DNA of 64,000 nt from Shewanella sp. ANA-3 (GTDB lineage: Bacteria; Pseudomonadota; Gammaproteobacteria; Enterobacterales; Shewanellaceae), in the NCBI RefSeq assembly GCF_000203935.1, contig NC_008577.1:3844001-3908000 (forward strand). The letters are read 5' to 3'. This document shows, one piece after another, positions 1-8,648 of this stretch. The notes beneath the pieces were generated by a model. It had not been told where the DNA came from. It made no database searches and saw nothing but the letters and a program-made list of their open reading frames with translations. A program made the position numbers and the translations under genes. The stretch's first letter is position 1. Each line of letters opens with the position of its first letter.

Positions 1-38
1 TTTTTGTTTATCCGAAATGGAGATAATTTCGCGCAAAA

Positions 39-70
39 CATAGCACGCTTTTGTCCCAAAGCGTGCTATG
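39..70. terminator. Perfect 13-bp hairpin, possible bidirectional terminator
   Basis: The arms CATAGCACGCTTT (39-51) and AAAGCGTGCTATG (58-70) are perfect complements around a 6-nt loop. A T-rich stretch follows on the plus strand and TTTTGCGC follows on the minus strand. It could end the unseen gene to the left, or the minus-strand transcript that comes from 1311. The direction is not certain. Confidence 0.55.
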
Positions 71-106
71 TATTTCTTTAAAACTTACAGATTACGCCGA
101 TGCTAA

Positions 107-219
107 ATAGGTGAGCCATGGAGGTTTGCGAGACGACCGTCCGCCCCATGGACGGGGCGGTCGAGCATCCACGGACGGACTCGCTGCGTGTCGATGAGCG
201 AATACCATGGCTCACCTAT
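107..219. repeat. Small element bounded by 15-bp perfect inverted repeats (MITE-like or palindromic repeat)
   Basis: ATAGGTGAGCCATGG (107-121) and CCATGGCTCACCTAT (205-219) are exact reverse complements. Between them is a GC-rich core that differs in composition from its surroundings. The core contains a hairpin, CCGCCCC (141-147) with GGGGCGG (154-160), and the related motif CGGACGGAC (172-180). The whole element is about 113 bp with no credible gene. I infer a non-autonomous mobile or dispersed repeat. No flanking target-site duplication is obvious. Confidence 0.6.
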
Positions 220-357
220 AACTCAGCACTTAAATATCGTCTCCCCCAAATTTTATGCCGTTAAGGGAACTATCCAACACATTTTTCCCCCTTCAATTCC
301 AACTGCATTTCTTTGGAATGAAAACATTTCCTACAGAAACAAGCTAACCCACAGGCC

Positions 358-1311
358 TTATGGATTCACCCAATTAACTCGCTCGCCAGCTAGATAAGCG
401 CTGAGATTTGCCGTTGCGATATTGAGTAGGTTCTGCCTCGCTTCTTTGGTCGCCCAAGCATTGTGTGGGCTGATACTGATATTGGGCGCTGTTAGTAGCG
501 GATTATCCGCGCTCGGTGGTTCGGTTGAGAGAACATCGACGCCAGCAAAGACTTTGCCCTGCCTTAATGCCGTAGCCAGCGCGGCCTCATCGATTAAGCC
601 GCCGCGTGCGGTGTTGATCAGTAGCGCCTGCGGCTTCATTAACTCGAGGGTTTGGGCATTAATCAGCTCGGTGGTTTCAGGGGTAAGTGGACAGTGGAGC
701 GAGAGAATATCGGACTCCTTGAATACCGTATCGCGTGATGTCCAACTCACGCCTTGGGGTAAATCGCGGGGCTGAGTGCGGGTATTGACTAATACCTTCA
801 TACCGAAAGCTAAAGCGAGTTTAGCCACCTGCTGGCCAATATCCCCATAACCAATCAAGCCTAAGGTTTTACCTTTAAGGGATTGCAGCGGCATTAAAGT
901 AAAACAAAAGTCACTGCAATTACTCCATTGCCCTGCGGCAACGGCTTGATGGTGCGCCGCAACGGCTTGCGTGTGATGCAAAATATGGGCAAACACCATT
1001 TGTGCGACGGCATCGGGGCCATAGGCGGGCACGTTGGTGACCACTATGCCTAACTCTTTTGCGGCGGCAAGATCCACCACGTTAGTGCCGGTGGCGAGCA
1101 CGCCGATATATTTAAGCTTAGGCAGTTGGGCTAAGGTGTTGGCATCGAGGGGCGTCTTGTTGGTGAGCACAATTTCGGCATGCTGAGCGCGGGGGATAAT
1201 CTCCGCCGAGGGCGTGCGAGCAAAACAGCTAAATTCCCCTAATGCGCTGACCGCTTGCCAGGTTAGATCCCCAGGATTTAAGGTTTCACCATCGAGTACG
1301 ACTATTTTCAT
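358..1311 (-). CDS. D-2-hydroxyacid dehydrogenase, NAD-dependent (glycerate/hydroxypyruvate reductase-like)
   Basis: A 317-residue cytosolic enzyme of the D-isomer-specific 2-hydroxyacid dehydrogenase family, which interconverts 2-oxoacids and D-2-hydroxyacids with NAD(P). The Rossmann motif GLIGYGDIG lies near residue 150. The catalytic Arg is in NTARGGLID, the Glu in DVLSTEPP and the His in SPHNAW, so all three catalytic positions are kept. The length is normal for the family. The ATG has a good ribosome site (AGAGGT). Glycerate or hydroxypyruvate is the likeliest substrate by resemblance to HprA-type enzymes, but sequence alone does not settle substrate. It is the last gene before the inverted-repeat element, with an outer-membrane protein gene 46 bp upstream. 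Confidence 0.9.
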   Translation of the reverse strand: MKIVVLDGETLNPGDLTWQAVSALGEFSCFARTPSAEIIPRAQHAEIVLTNKTPLDANTLAQLPKLKYIGVLATGTNVVDLAAAKELGIVVTNVPAYGPDAVAQMVFAHILHHTQAVAAHHQAVAAGQWSNCSDFCFTLMPLQSLKGKTLGLIGYGDIGQQVAKLALAFGMKVLVNTRTQPRDLPQGVSWTSRDTVFKESDILSLHCPLTPETTELINAQTLELMKPQALLINTARGGLIDEAALATALRQGKVFAGVDVLSTEPPSADNPLLTAPNISISPHNAWATKEARQNLLNIATANLSAYLAGERVNWVNP

Positions 1312-1357
1312 CTTTACCTCTTAACTGCGTTTGCGCCTTGCCCATAAAGCAGGAAAA

Positions 1358-2002
1358 TTAAAAACTGAGTTTGACCCCAAGATTGGCTTGCACTTGCCAC
1401 ATTACATCCGATGTGACATGCCATAAGCATTGGTCTTCATTACAAAAAAGTGAGGTGTCACTGTCAATAAAGGTCGCGTAGCCACGCAGATCCGCAAACA
1501 ACGCAAAGTTTTGCATCATACGATATTCGACGCCACCACCAATGCCCATGGAGAAACGGGTTTCAGTTGACCAATCATCGGGCATCATCCGAGTCACCCC
1601 GGCACTGGCGGTAATGTAGGGCTGAAAATCGCCACTTGGGAAGAATAAAGTGCCGCCAAGGTGGATATAGTCCACATCTAAGGAGGCGACTAAGTCTGGG
1701 GTAAACAGGCCACCGCTTTTCAGCTCGGAGGATTGGCGACTGTAAAGCAGGTAAATATTGCCGGGATCGTTAGTGCCAATCCCTAACATGAGGCCGTAAT
1801 GGCTCGCCTCTTCGATACCCACACTCTGCTTATTATTGGTTTCAGCGTTGTTAGCATCGAGTTCATTGATATCGAACGAGCTGCCGCCAAAGCTGTAACC
1901 ACCGTAGGGGGCGACAAACAGCTCGGGTTCGGCATAGGTTGGTAATGCGAGGGTTAGAGGTAATAAACCTGCAATCACACTTAATCGGTTAACGTATTTC
2001 AT
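1358..2002 (-). CDS. Outer-membrane beta-barrel protein
   Basis: A 214-residue protein with a clear signal peptide (cleavage expected after LPTYA, about residue 24). It then shows alternating aromatic/polar strands, glycine-rich turns such as YGGYSFGGSS, and a final residue Phe (GVKLSF), the usual ending for insertion by BAM. The size fits an 8-stranded OmpA/OmpW-like barrel. Two Cys near residue 187-192 (FCNEDQC) may form a loop disulfide. The ligand is unknown. The start ATG is preceded by AAGGGA. It is encoded between djlA and the 2-hydroxyacid dehydrogenase on the same strand. Confidence 0.8.
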   Translation of the reverse strand: MKYVNRLSVIAGLLPLTLALPTYAEPELFVAPYGGYSFGGSSFDINELDANNAETNNKQSVGIEEASHYGLMLGIGTNDPGNIYLLYSRQSSELKSGGLFTPDLVASLDVDYIHLGGTLFFPSGDFQPYITASAGVTRMMPDDWSTETRFSMGIGGGVEYRMMQNFALFADLRGYATFIDSDTSLFCNEDQCLWHVTSDVMWQVQANLGVKLSF

Positions 2003-2057
2003 CTTAATCCCTTATCTATCGTTATTATTCCTTGCGTCGACAACGTTAACCGAAGCA

Positions 2058-2846
2058 TTAGCGCATGCCGCGCTCCGATTTCACTCTGTCGTACGCAGCT
2101 TGGATATCCTGCGCCTTACGATTGGCAATTTCCATCATCTCGGGTGGTAATCCCTTAGCAACCAATTTATCGGGATGATGTTCATTCATCAACTTACGAT
2201 AAGCCCGCTTGACCTCCTGATCCGTTGCCTCGGCATTAATGCCGAGCAAATGATAGGCGTCGGTAATCGAGGTTTTATTCCCATTAGAGGTTTGGTGGAA
2301 ACGGTATTCCGCTTGCCAACGTTTAAGTAATTCATCGAGTTGCCCACGACCATAACCTAACTCTTGGGCCACCGTCATCAGAATTGCATGTTCTGCGGCA
2401 TCGAGCTCACCGTCCGATAGGGCGGTTTGAATTTGGATCTCGATAAACATTTGCACCAGTTCTTGACGGCCTTGGGTCACAGCGCGAAAGGCTTGCAGGC
2501 TGCTACGCAGGTCAAAGTCAGGCTCTTTACCCTCACGGAACGCCTGCTGCGCCTCTTTACGGGCTTCACCCGTTAAGCGCATCTGGTCCATCAACATAGT
2601 CGCGATACGAATATCGGTCTCAGTCACTCGACCCGACGCCTTGGCCACATGACCCATTACGGCGAAGGTGGTGTTAAAGAATATCCCCTGTCGATTCTTG
2701 GCTTGACCTAAGATCTGACTAAAACTGGCGCCACCACCGGCGCGCTTGTCGTAGAGATGCCCAAGCCATAAGCCCAGCAGAGCACCGAAAATACGGCCAA
2801 ACATAAACCCGATAACAAATCCAAAAAACTTACCCCAAAGGCGCAT
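2058..2846 (-). CDS. djlA: DjlA, membrane-anchored DnaJ-like co-chaperone
   Basis: A 262-residue type III membrane co-chaperone of DnaK. One glycine-rich N-terminal membrane segment (GFVIGFMFGRIFGALLGLWLG) is followed by a central TerB-like helical domain (around residues 50-175) and a C-terminal J domain with the invariant HPD motif (EHHPDKL). I chose the ATG at 2846, not the TTG four codons upstream: E. coli DjlA begins in the same place relative to the WGK motif, and GGGA sits at the right distance. In E. coli, DjlA affects capsule and envelope signalling. Here it neighbours envelope genes (murU, amgK, lptD). Confidence 0.93.
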   Translation of the reverse strand: MRLWGKFFGFVIGFMFGRIFGALLGLWLGHLYDKRAGGGASFSQILGQAKNRQGIFFNTTFAVMGHVAKASGRVTETDIRIATMLMDQMRLTGEARKEAQQAFREGKEPDFDLRSSLQAFRAVTQGRQELVQMFIEIQIQTALSDGELDAAEHAILMTVAQELGYGRGQLDELLKRWQAEYRFHQTSNGNKTSITDAYHLLGINAEATDQEVKRAYRKLMNEHHPDKLVAKGLPPEMMEIANRKAQDIQAAYDRVKSERGMR

Positions 2847-2951
2847 CTTAATTCCCAATTTGATAATTTATTCAGTCACTCAATCGACATCGCGAGTGAA
2901 ACCGTTCACTCAAGGCGCTAAACATTGAGCGTTAGGCGATATGCCTTGCCA

Positions 2952-3617
2952 TTACGCCAGCGCGGACTCCAATGCTTGCAGACGCGCAATCGTCCCAACA
3001 TCACACCAAAGTCCATTAAAGTGTGCCCCGGAGATCAAGCCATCGGCCATTTTAGCCCGCAGCAAAGGCCCAAGGGCAAAAGCCCCATCCGGCGTGCCAT
3101 TAAAAAATGATGGGCGATATAAACCCATGCCAGAGAAAGTATATTTTTGCTCACCCTGCTCACGTACAAGGCCCTGCTCCAAGGCAAAATCACCGTTCGG
3201 ATGTTGCTCGGGATTTGGCACCAACCATAAATGCGCCAGAGCAGTATCCGCTAAGGGAACAATCGTCGGCAAGGCATCGATAAACACATCACCATTGAGC
3301 ACTAAAAACGGCGCATCCGAGTCGTCAGTTAGCAAAGGCAAGGCTTGTTTAATTCCGCCACCGGTTTCGAGGGCCGATGCTTCGGCGCTATATTGGATCT
3401 TGACCCCAAAGGCGTGACCATCCCCTAAGGTTTCGACCAGCTTATGCCCAAGCCAAGCATGATTTATCACGATATCGACAATCCCTGCCGCGGCCAACTT
3501 CTCGATATGGTACACAATCAGCGGTTTGCCTAAGACGGGCACTAAAGGTTTTGGTAGCGTGTCGGTCAAGGGGCGTAAACGCTCTCCCCTGCCAGCCGCA
3601 AGGATCATCGCCTTCAT
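2952..3617 (-). CDS. murU: N-acetylmuramate-1-phosphate uridylyltransferase MurU
   Basis: A 221-residue nucleotidyltransferase with the N-terminal signature GRGERLRPLTDTLPKPL and the metal-binding NGDVF motif. The family transfers UMP to MurNAc-1-phosphate, giving UDP-MurNAc and bypassing de novo MurA/MurB synthesis during peptidoglycan recycling (described in Pseudomonas). The start ATG overlaps the stop of the upstream kinase gene by 4 bp (ATGA), so the two are translationally coupled and act consecutively. A generic sugar-1-phosphate nucleotidyltransferase is the alternative, but the pairing with AmgK supports MurU. Confidence 0.87.
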   Translation of the reverse strand: MKAMILAAGRGERLRPLTDTLPKPLVPVLGKPLIVYHIEKLAAAGIVDIVINHAWLGHKLVETLGDGHAFGVKIQYSAEASALETGGGIKQALPLLTDDSDAPFLVLNGDVFIDALPTIVPLADTALAHLWLVPNPEQHPNGDFALEQGLVREQGEQKYTFSGMGLYRPSFFNGTPDGAFALGPLLRAKMADGLISGAHFNGLWCDVGTIARLQALESALA

Positions 3618-4663
3618 TGCTTGTCTCCCTGCTGAGTATCCTTTCCCTTAGCCGCAAACGCAGGTACAACGCGCGATTGCACCCAAGCGGAAAATGGCGT
3701 GAGCGCTGGATAAAGGCTGGCAATATCCACAATATACGACAAGGTTAACGGAATATCGGCCATATAGGCGGGCTTGTTATCCCGATAGTGTAAACGCGCA
3801 AAAATCCCTGCGGCCTTGATATGGCGCTGCAATCCCATTAAATCAAACCAAGTTTGATACTGGGTAAAGGATGTTTGTGCGGGAATTTGCCCTAACTCAA
3901 GCACTTGCTGATAATGCTGCTGCATTAATTCCTGCACCATGGTTTGCGGCCAACGCACATAGCAATCCCGCAGTAAAGACACGGCATCGTAGGTCACAGG
4001 CCCCAATACCGCATCTTGGAAATCAATCACACACAGCTCGCCCTCTTTGAGCATCAAGTTACGGCTGTGGTAATCACGGTGCATTCCCACCTTAGGTTGC
4101 GCGAGGGCATTTTCCACTAATAGGTCAAAGCTTTCTTCTATAAGCGAGCGTTCCTCATGGCTGAGTTCGAGCTGTAAATGTCTCTCTAATAGCCACTCGG
4201 TAAAGATCCCCAACTCGCGGCGCACAAATGCCTCATCATATAAAGGCAATGGCTGCGTGCTGCCAGTAACAGGGTCAAGGCTCTCAACCACTGAGGCTAC
4301 CTGAGGTAACAATGCCAAGGCGCGGCGATAGTAGTCCGCCACATTCGCATCGGTCAGCACAGACAACAACTGAGTATCACCGAGATCGCTCAGTAGCATA
4401 AAGCCTTGCTCGGCATCGGAGACGATGACTTTTGGAACTGTCAGTCCCGCCGCCGCATAGGCACTGGCGAGGGCGATAAAAGGCGCGATAGGCACTAAGG
4501 CGGGCGGCGAATCGGCAACAATGTAGCTCGTATCGCGGTCAGTGACCCGGAAATAGCGCCTAAAACTGGCGTCACCGGAAATCAGAATCGGGGTCACATC
4601 ATAGGAAAAATAACGGTTCAGCCACTGATTAAGGGAAATAAATCTCGAGTCGGATAAGGTCAT
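3614..4663 (-). CDS. amgK: N-acetylmuramate / N-acetylglucosamine kinase AmgK
   Basis: A 349-residue aminoglycoside-phosphotransferase-fold kinase. The catalytic loop HRDYHSRNLM has the expected Asp and Asn, and CVIDFQDA supplies the metal-binding Asp. In the recycling pathway it phosphorylates MurNAc at C1 and hands the product to MurU, encoded directly downstream with a 4-bp overlap. I prefer the ATG at 4663 (MTLSDSRF) to an ATG 14 codons upstream that has no ribosome site. The gene is divergent from lptD; the 157-bp gap must contain both promoters. It is not a resistance gene despite the APH fold. Confidence 0.85.
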   Translation of the reverse strand: MTLSDSRFISLNQWLNRYFSYDVTPILISGDASFRRYFRVTDRDTSYIVADSPPALVPIAPFIALASAYAAAGLTVPKVIVSDAEQGFMLLSDLGDTQLLSVLTDANVADYYRRALALLPQVASVVESLDPVTGSTQPLPLYDEAFVRRELGIFTEWLLERHLQLELSHEERSLIEESFDLLVENALAQPKVGMHRDYHSRNLMLKEGELCVIDFQDAVLGPVTYDAVSLLRDCYVRWPQTMVQELMQQHYQQVLELGQIPAQTSFTQYQTWFDLMGLQRHIKAAGIFARLHYRDNKPAYMADIPLTLSYIVDIASLYPALTPFSAWVQSRVVPAFAAKGKDTQQGDKQ

Positions 4664-4764
4664 TTCATGGCTCTTATAGAAAAATTGCTTTATTATAGCT
4701 GGCATATAATTTGGAAACAGCTAAGAAATTGAGAGATTTATTTGCTGCGTTGCACTTGTAGTTT

Positions 4765-4793
4765 GCAACTTTCCCCGTCGATACTTGTCCAGA
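4765..4793 (+). promoter_or_regulatory. Candidate sigma-E (RpoE) promoter for lptD
   Basis: GCAACTT (4765-4771), 16 nt, then TCCAGA (4788-4793). The established sigma-E consensus is GGAACTT with a 15-16 nt spacer and a -10 of the TCtgA type, so the -35 has one mismatch. Transcription would start near 4800, about 20 nt before the lptD ATG. E. coli lptD (imp)/surA is a known sigma-E target, which supports the call. The assignment is inferred from sequence. Confidence 0.5.
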
Positions 4794-4820
4794 CAAAGAA
4801 ATCATTATTATTGACCTAAG

Positions 4821-7118
4821 ATGCAGATCCGTTACTTTCTGGCCTTGAGCCTGTTACCGCAAGTTGTCCTGGCAGACGAATCTCCCACAGCCTCAGCGTC
4901 ACAATGCGTCATTGAACCGCCAGTACCTCGTATCGTATCTCAACCCGGCCTGAGCGCCGCCGATCAAGAGAAAATTCGTATCGTGTCGGACCGCTCCAAC
5001 GCCGAAATGGGCAAACAAGCCATTTTTACCGGTGATGTGGTCTTCAGTCAGGGCGACAGACACATTGCCGCCGATGAAGCGATTCTCGACCAAGCGACAG
5101 AGCAGTTCGATGCCAATGGCAACCTGGTTTTCCAAGACAGTATTTTTACCGTTACCGCCGATTCGCTGCAGGCACAAATGCGCAGCAACCGTGCGACCCT
5201 AAAGGGTGCCCAGTATTGGCTACATGGTCAGCAGGTTCACGGCGATGCTGAAAAGCTGCAAATCACCATGAACAACAACCTGATCTTAACCAACACTAAC
5301 TTCACCACTTGTCCGCCAGACAATGTTTCTTGGCTACTCGAAGCAGAAAAAATCAAGATTAACAGCGAAGAAGAATGGGGCGAGATTTGGAATGCTAAGC
5401 TGAGAGTCGCCGATATTCCGGTGTTCTACATTCCTTATATGACGGTGCCAGTTTCCGACAAACGTAAAACCGGTTTCCTCTACCCAAGCTTTAGCACCAG
5501 CACCACCAATGGTTTTGAAGTTTCCGCGCCCTATTATTGGAATATCGCGCCGGAATACGACCTCACCTTTACACCTAACTATATGTCTAGCCGTGGTTTA
5601 TTCACCAAGACAGAGTTTCGTTATCTCGCGGGTGAGGCCCAGAGTGGTCGCTTGAATTTAGAATATTTGGGTAATGATCAGATGATCAGCGGCAGCCCAA
5701 ATCGTTACCTCTATAACTGGCAACACCAAGGCGCCATCGATAAAAACTGGCGGGTACTCGCCAACTTTACTGAAGTGTCTGATAACAACTATTTCAACGA
5801 CTTAAAGTCTGATGTTAACCGCGCCACCGATAACCAATTATCGCGGATTGGTGAAGTCAGCTACTTCGAACGAGATTGGGATATCAGCACTCGGGTGCAA
5901 GATATTAAAGTGCTGGGTGAGGACGAAAAGCCTTATCAAGTGATGCCGCAGGTGAATTTTAACTACCGCGCCGCCGACTTTTGGAACAACTTGGACTTTG
6001 GCTTTAATTCAGAGTTGACCAACTTCGCCCATCAAGACAGCGACATGAATACCGCCACCCGTTTGCATATGGCACCTAGCCTGACGCTGCCAATTCACGG
6101 CCCTTCGGGTTCGTTGACCAGCCAAGTCAAACTGATGCAAACCAACTATTGGCAGGAGAAAAACAACAGTGGATTCGATGGCTTAGACGATACTGTGAGT
6201 CGCACCATTCCGCAGGTGCGGATCAATGGTCAAATCAACTTCGAGCGTTTTACCGAACTGTTCGATCAAAACTACCGCCAGACGCTCGAACCTCAGTTCC
6301 AGTATCTGTACGTAGGTTATGAAGATCAGCGTGGCATCGGCATTTACGATACCGCCCAGTTACAGGACGACTACTTCGGTCTGTTCCGTGACCGCCGCTT
6401 CTCAGGCCTTGACCGCATCGCCGATGCAAACCAAGTCACGCTCGGTGTAACAACGCGTTTCTTCGACGATCACAACCAAGAGGCGACTAAGTTCAGCCTA
6501 GGTCAGATCCTCTATCTGCAGGACAGTAAACTGGGTTACGAAGATAACCTCTTCGAGCAAAATCAATCGACCTCAGTCTTGGCCGCCGAGTTAGATACCC
6601 GCTTAAGCCATGACTGGTATTTAGGCGCAGCGATTCAATACGACACCAACTCGAGCGATAACAAGAAGACCGAAGTCACCTTAGACTTCCGTCCCGAAGC
6701 CAATAAACTATTGCAGCTCAGTTATCGTTATGTGCCGGATCTATTGAACTCCAACACCAACGATCTGGTGAATATTTCCCAAGCGGGTGTGCGTGGTGCC
6801 TGGCCGATTAACGACAGCCTGTATTTTGTCGGTAACTGGTACTACGACCTCAACGAGAGCCGCAGCATAGAAACCTATACTGGTTTCCAATATGAATCAT
6901 GCTGTTACGCAATTCGTCTCAGCTATCACTACCGAATTAAGACCAATTACGATGACAACATTGGTTCGGCCGTTATCGATGAGCGCGAGCAATTTGAAAG
7001 CGGTGTTTACCTGAATTTAGTCATCAAAGGACTCGGTGGTTCGGGCCCATTAGGCGTATCCGATATGCTCAATGACGGTCTGTTTAACTACAGAAAACCG
7101 CTTTATCTGAGGAATTAG
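4821..7118 (+). CDS. lptD: LptD, outer-membrane LPS translocon protein
   Basis: A 765-residue protein that, with the lipoprotein LptE, inserts LPS into the outer leaflet of the outer membrane. It has a signal peptide (cleavage after VVLA, about residue 18), then an LptA-like OstA domain (about residues 50-200) and a large C-terminal beta-barrel. The four conserved cysteines needed for the inter-domain disulfides are visible: C29, C164 and the adjacent pair C694/C695. The length matches the family. The ribosome site is weak (CCTAAG). surA, whose product folds LptD, follows after 219 bp, as in other gammaproteobacteria. Confidence 0.97.
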   Translation: MQIRYFLALSLLPQVVLADESPTASASQCVIEPPVPRIVSQPGLSAADQEKIRIVSDRSNAEMGKQAIFTGDVVFSQGDRHIAADEAILDQATEQFDANGNLVFQDSIFTVTADSLQAQMRSNRATLKGAQYWLHGQQVHGDAEKLQITMNNNLILTNTNFTTCPPDNVSWLLEAEKIKINSEEEWGEIWNAKLRVADIPVFYIPYMTVPVSDKRKTGFLYPSFSTSTTNGFEVSAPYYWNIAPEYDLTFTPNYMSSRGLFTKTEFRYLAGEAQSGRLNLEYLGNDQMISGSPNRYLYNWQHQGAIDKNWRVLANFTEVSDNNYFNDLKSDVNRATDNQLSRIGEVSYFERDWDISTRVQDIKVLGEDEKPYQVMPQVNFNYRAADFWNNLDFGFNSELTNFAHQDSDMNTATRLHMAPSLTLPIHGPSGSLTSQVKLMQTNYWQEKNNSGFDGLDDTVSRTIPQVRINGQINFERFTELFDQNYRQTLEPQFQYLYVGYEDQRGIGIYDTAQLQDDYFGLFRDRRFSGLDRIADANQVTLGVTTRFFDDHNQEATKFSLGQILYLQDSKLGYEDNLFEQNQSTSVLAAELDTRLSHDWYLGAAIQYDTNSSDNKKTEVTLDFRPEANKLLQLSYRYVPDLLNSNTNDLVNISQAGVRGAWPINDSLYFVGNWYYDLNESRSIETYTGFQYESCCYAIRLSYHYRIKTNYDDNIGSAVIDEREQFESGVYLNLVIKGLGGSGPLGVSDMLNDGLFNYRKPLYLRN

Positions 7119-7337
7119 CAAAGATTTGTGGTAGATTGCTGAACCTCAACAAGGACTGAGAGTCCAAACAGGTTAATGAAAGCCGTGCGCGCCCCAAAAA
7201 AGAGTCTCGGAACGCACGCTTTTAGAGTTACTAACAAAAGAACATTTAGGCAACTCACTGTAATTTCGATATAAATGGTAAAGTTAACTTAAATAAGCCG
7301 TCGAATTTGACCTTAGAACGTGCCAAGGATTTTGTGG

Positions 7338-8642
7338 ATGAAACCCAGTAAACATCTGATTTTTGCTTTATTTGCACTCGCTATCAGCCAGCCTACTATG
7401 GCCGCTCCCCAGCCAATCGACCGTGTTGCCGTTCAAATCAACGACGGTATTGTGCTCGAAAGTGAAATCACCAACATGATTGACACTGTAAAAGCCAATG
7501 CGAGAGCCGCGAATCAATCGTTGCCATCCGACAGTGCACTGCGTACTCAGGTTATCGAGCGACTCATCCTCACCCGTTTGCAGTTGCAGATGGCGGATCG
7601 TATCGGTCTGCATATCGGTGACTTACAGCTAGACCAAGCAATTGAAAACATTGCCCGCGAGCAAAAAATGACCGTGGCGCAAATGCAGCAAAAAATCGAG
7701 AGCGAAGGCTTAAGCTTCAGCCAGTACCGTGAGCAACTGCGTGAAGAAATCACCCTAGGTGAAATTCAACGTATCCAAGTACAACGCCGTATCCAAGTGT
7801 CACCACAGGAAATCACCGGCCTAGTAAAACTGATCCAAGAGCAAGGTATGAAGGACGTCGAATACCAAATCGGCCATATCCTGATTGACGTACCGAACAA
7901 CCCAAGCAGTGAACAGCTGGAAGCCTCGAGCAAGCGCGCGAACGCCGTACTCGAGCGTTTAAAGAGTGGTGAGGATTTCCGCCGCACCGCCATCGCCTCT
8001 TCATCGGGTCCTAAGGCGCTGGAAGGCGGTATCTGGGATTACATGAACATCAACGAGATGCCAACGCTATTTGCGGAAGTCATCAACGGTGCGAAGAAAG
8101 GCGACATTATCGGCCCAATCAAGAGTGGCGCAGGTTTCCATATCATCAAGATCATGGATGCCCGTGGTTTACAAACCAAAGAAATTGAAGAAGTCAGAGC
8201 ACGTCATATCCTGCTCAAGCCATCGCCAATTCTGTCGGAAGACCGCGCTAAGGCCATGTTGGAACAGTTCTTAAAGCAAATTCGCTCTGGCGAAGCCAAG
8301 TTTGAAGATTTAGCCCGTCAGTATTCTGAAGATCCAGGTTCAGCCACTAAAGGTGGTGAACTGGGCTGGGCAGAGCCAAGCATTTATGTGCCTGAATTTG
8401 CGCAAACCCTTAACAGCTTAAGCCCAGATCAAATCAGTGAGCCTTTCCGTACTACCCACGGCTGGCATATCACTCAGCTGGAAGAGCGCAGAAAAACCGA
8501 TGCCACGGATCAATTTAATACCAACCGTGCGCACCAACTGATCTTCCGTCGCAAATTTAATGAAGAACTGCAAAACTGGCTAGACGAAATGCGTGCCGAC
8601 GCATACATTGAAGTCTTTCAGCCTGAGTCAAACCGAGGTTAA
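7338..8642 (+). CDS. surA: SurA, periplasmic peptidyl-prolyl isomerase / OMP chaperone
   Basis: A 434-residue periplasmic chaperone that delivers unfolded outer-membrane proteins, LptD among them, to the BAM complex. A signal peptide (cleavage near PTMA) is followed by the N-terminal SurA chaperone domain (about 25-165) and two parvulin domains. The second parvulin domain (ARHILLKPS ... GGELGWAEP) is the better conserved. I start at ATG 7338 because AAGGA lies 8 nt upstream; the in-frame GTG at 7320 lacks a ribosome site. The 219-bp gap from lptD may hold a separate promoter. pdxA follows after 6 bp. Confidence 0.96.
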   Translation: MKPSKHLIFALFALAISQPTMAAPQPIDRVAVQINDGIVLESEITNMIDTVKANARAANQSLPSDSALRTQVIERLILTRLQLQMADRIGLHIGDLQLDQAIENIAREQKMTVAQMQQKIESEGLSFSQYREQLREEITLGEIQRIQVQRRIQVSPQEITGLVKLIQEQGMKDVEYQIGHILIDVPNNPSSEQLEASSKRANAVLERLKSGEDFRRTAIASSSGPKALEGGIWDYMNINEMPTLFAEVINGAKKGDIIGPIKSGAGFHIIKIMDARGLQTKEIEEVRARHILLKPSPILSEDRAKAMLEQFLKQIRSGEAKFEDLARQYSEDPGSATKGGELGWAEPSIYVPEFAQTLNSLSPDQISEPFRTTHGWHITQLEERRKTDATDQFNTNRAHQLIFRRKFNEELQNWLDEMRADAYIEVFQPESNRG

Positions 8643-8648
8643 GGTAAA

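Noticed and set aside
188..397. 69-aa frame starting inside the inverted-repeat element
   Set aside because: It begins in the repeat core, has no protein-like features and runs into the end of the dehydrogenase gene.
422..775. 117-aa plus-strand reading frame
   Set aside because: It lies wholly antisense to the well-supported 2-hydroxyacid dehydrogenase gene and has no ribosome site or recognisable protein.
2941..3417. 158-aa frame antisense to murU
   Set aside because: The murU frame has clear nucleotidyltransferase motifs; this one has none and is a shadow.
3614..4663. Aminoglycoside resistance phosphotransferase
   Set aside because: The fold is APH-like, but coupling to murU identifies a cell-wall sugar kinase.
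7119..7337. Second sigma-E promoter before surA
   Set aside because: GGAACGC occurs near 7208, but no matching -10 was found at the needed spacing.
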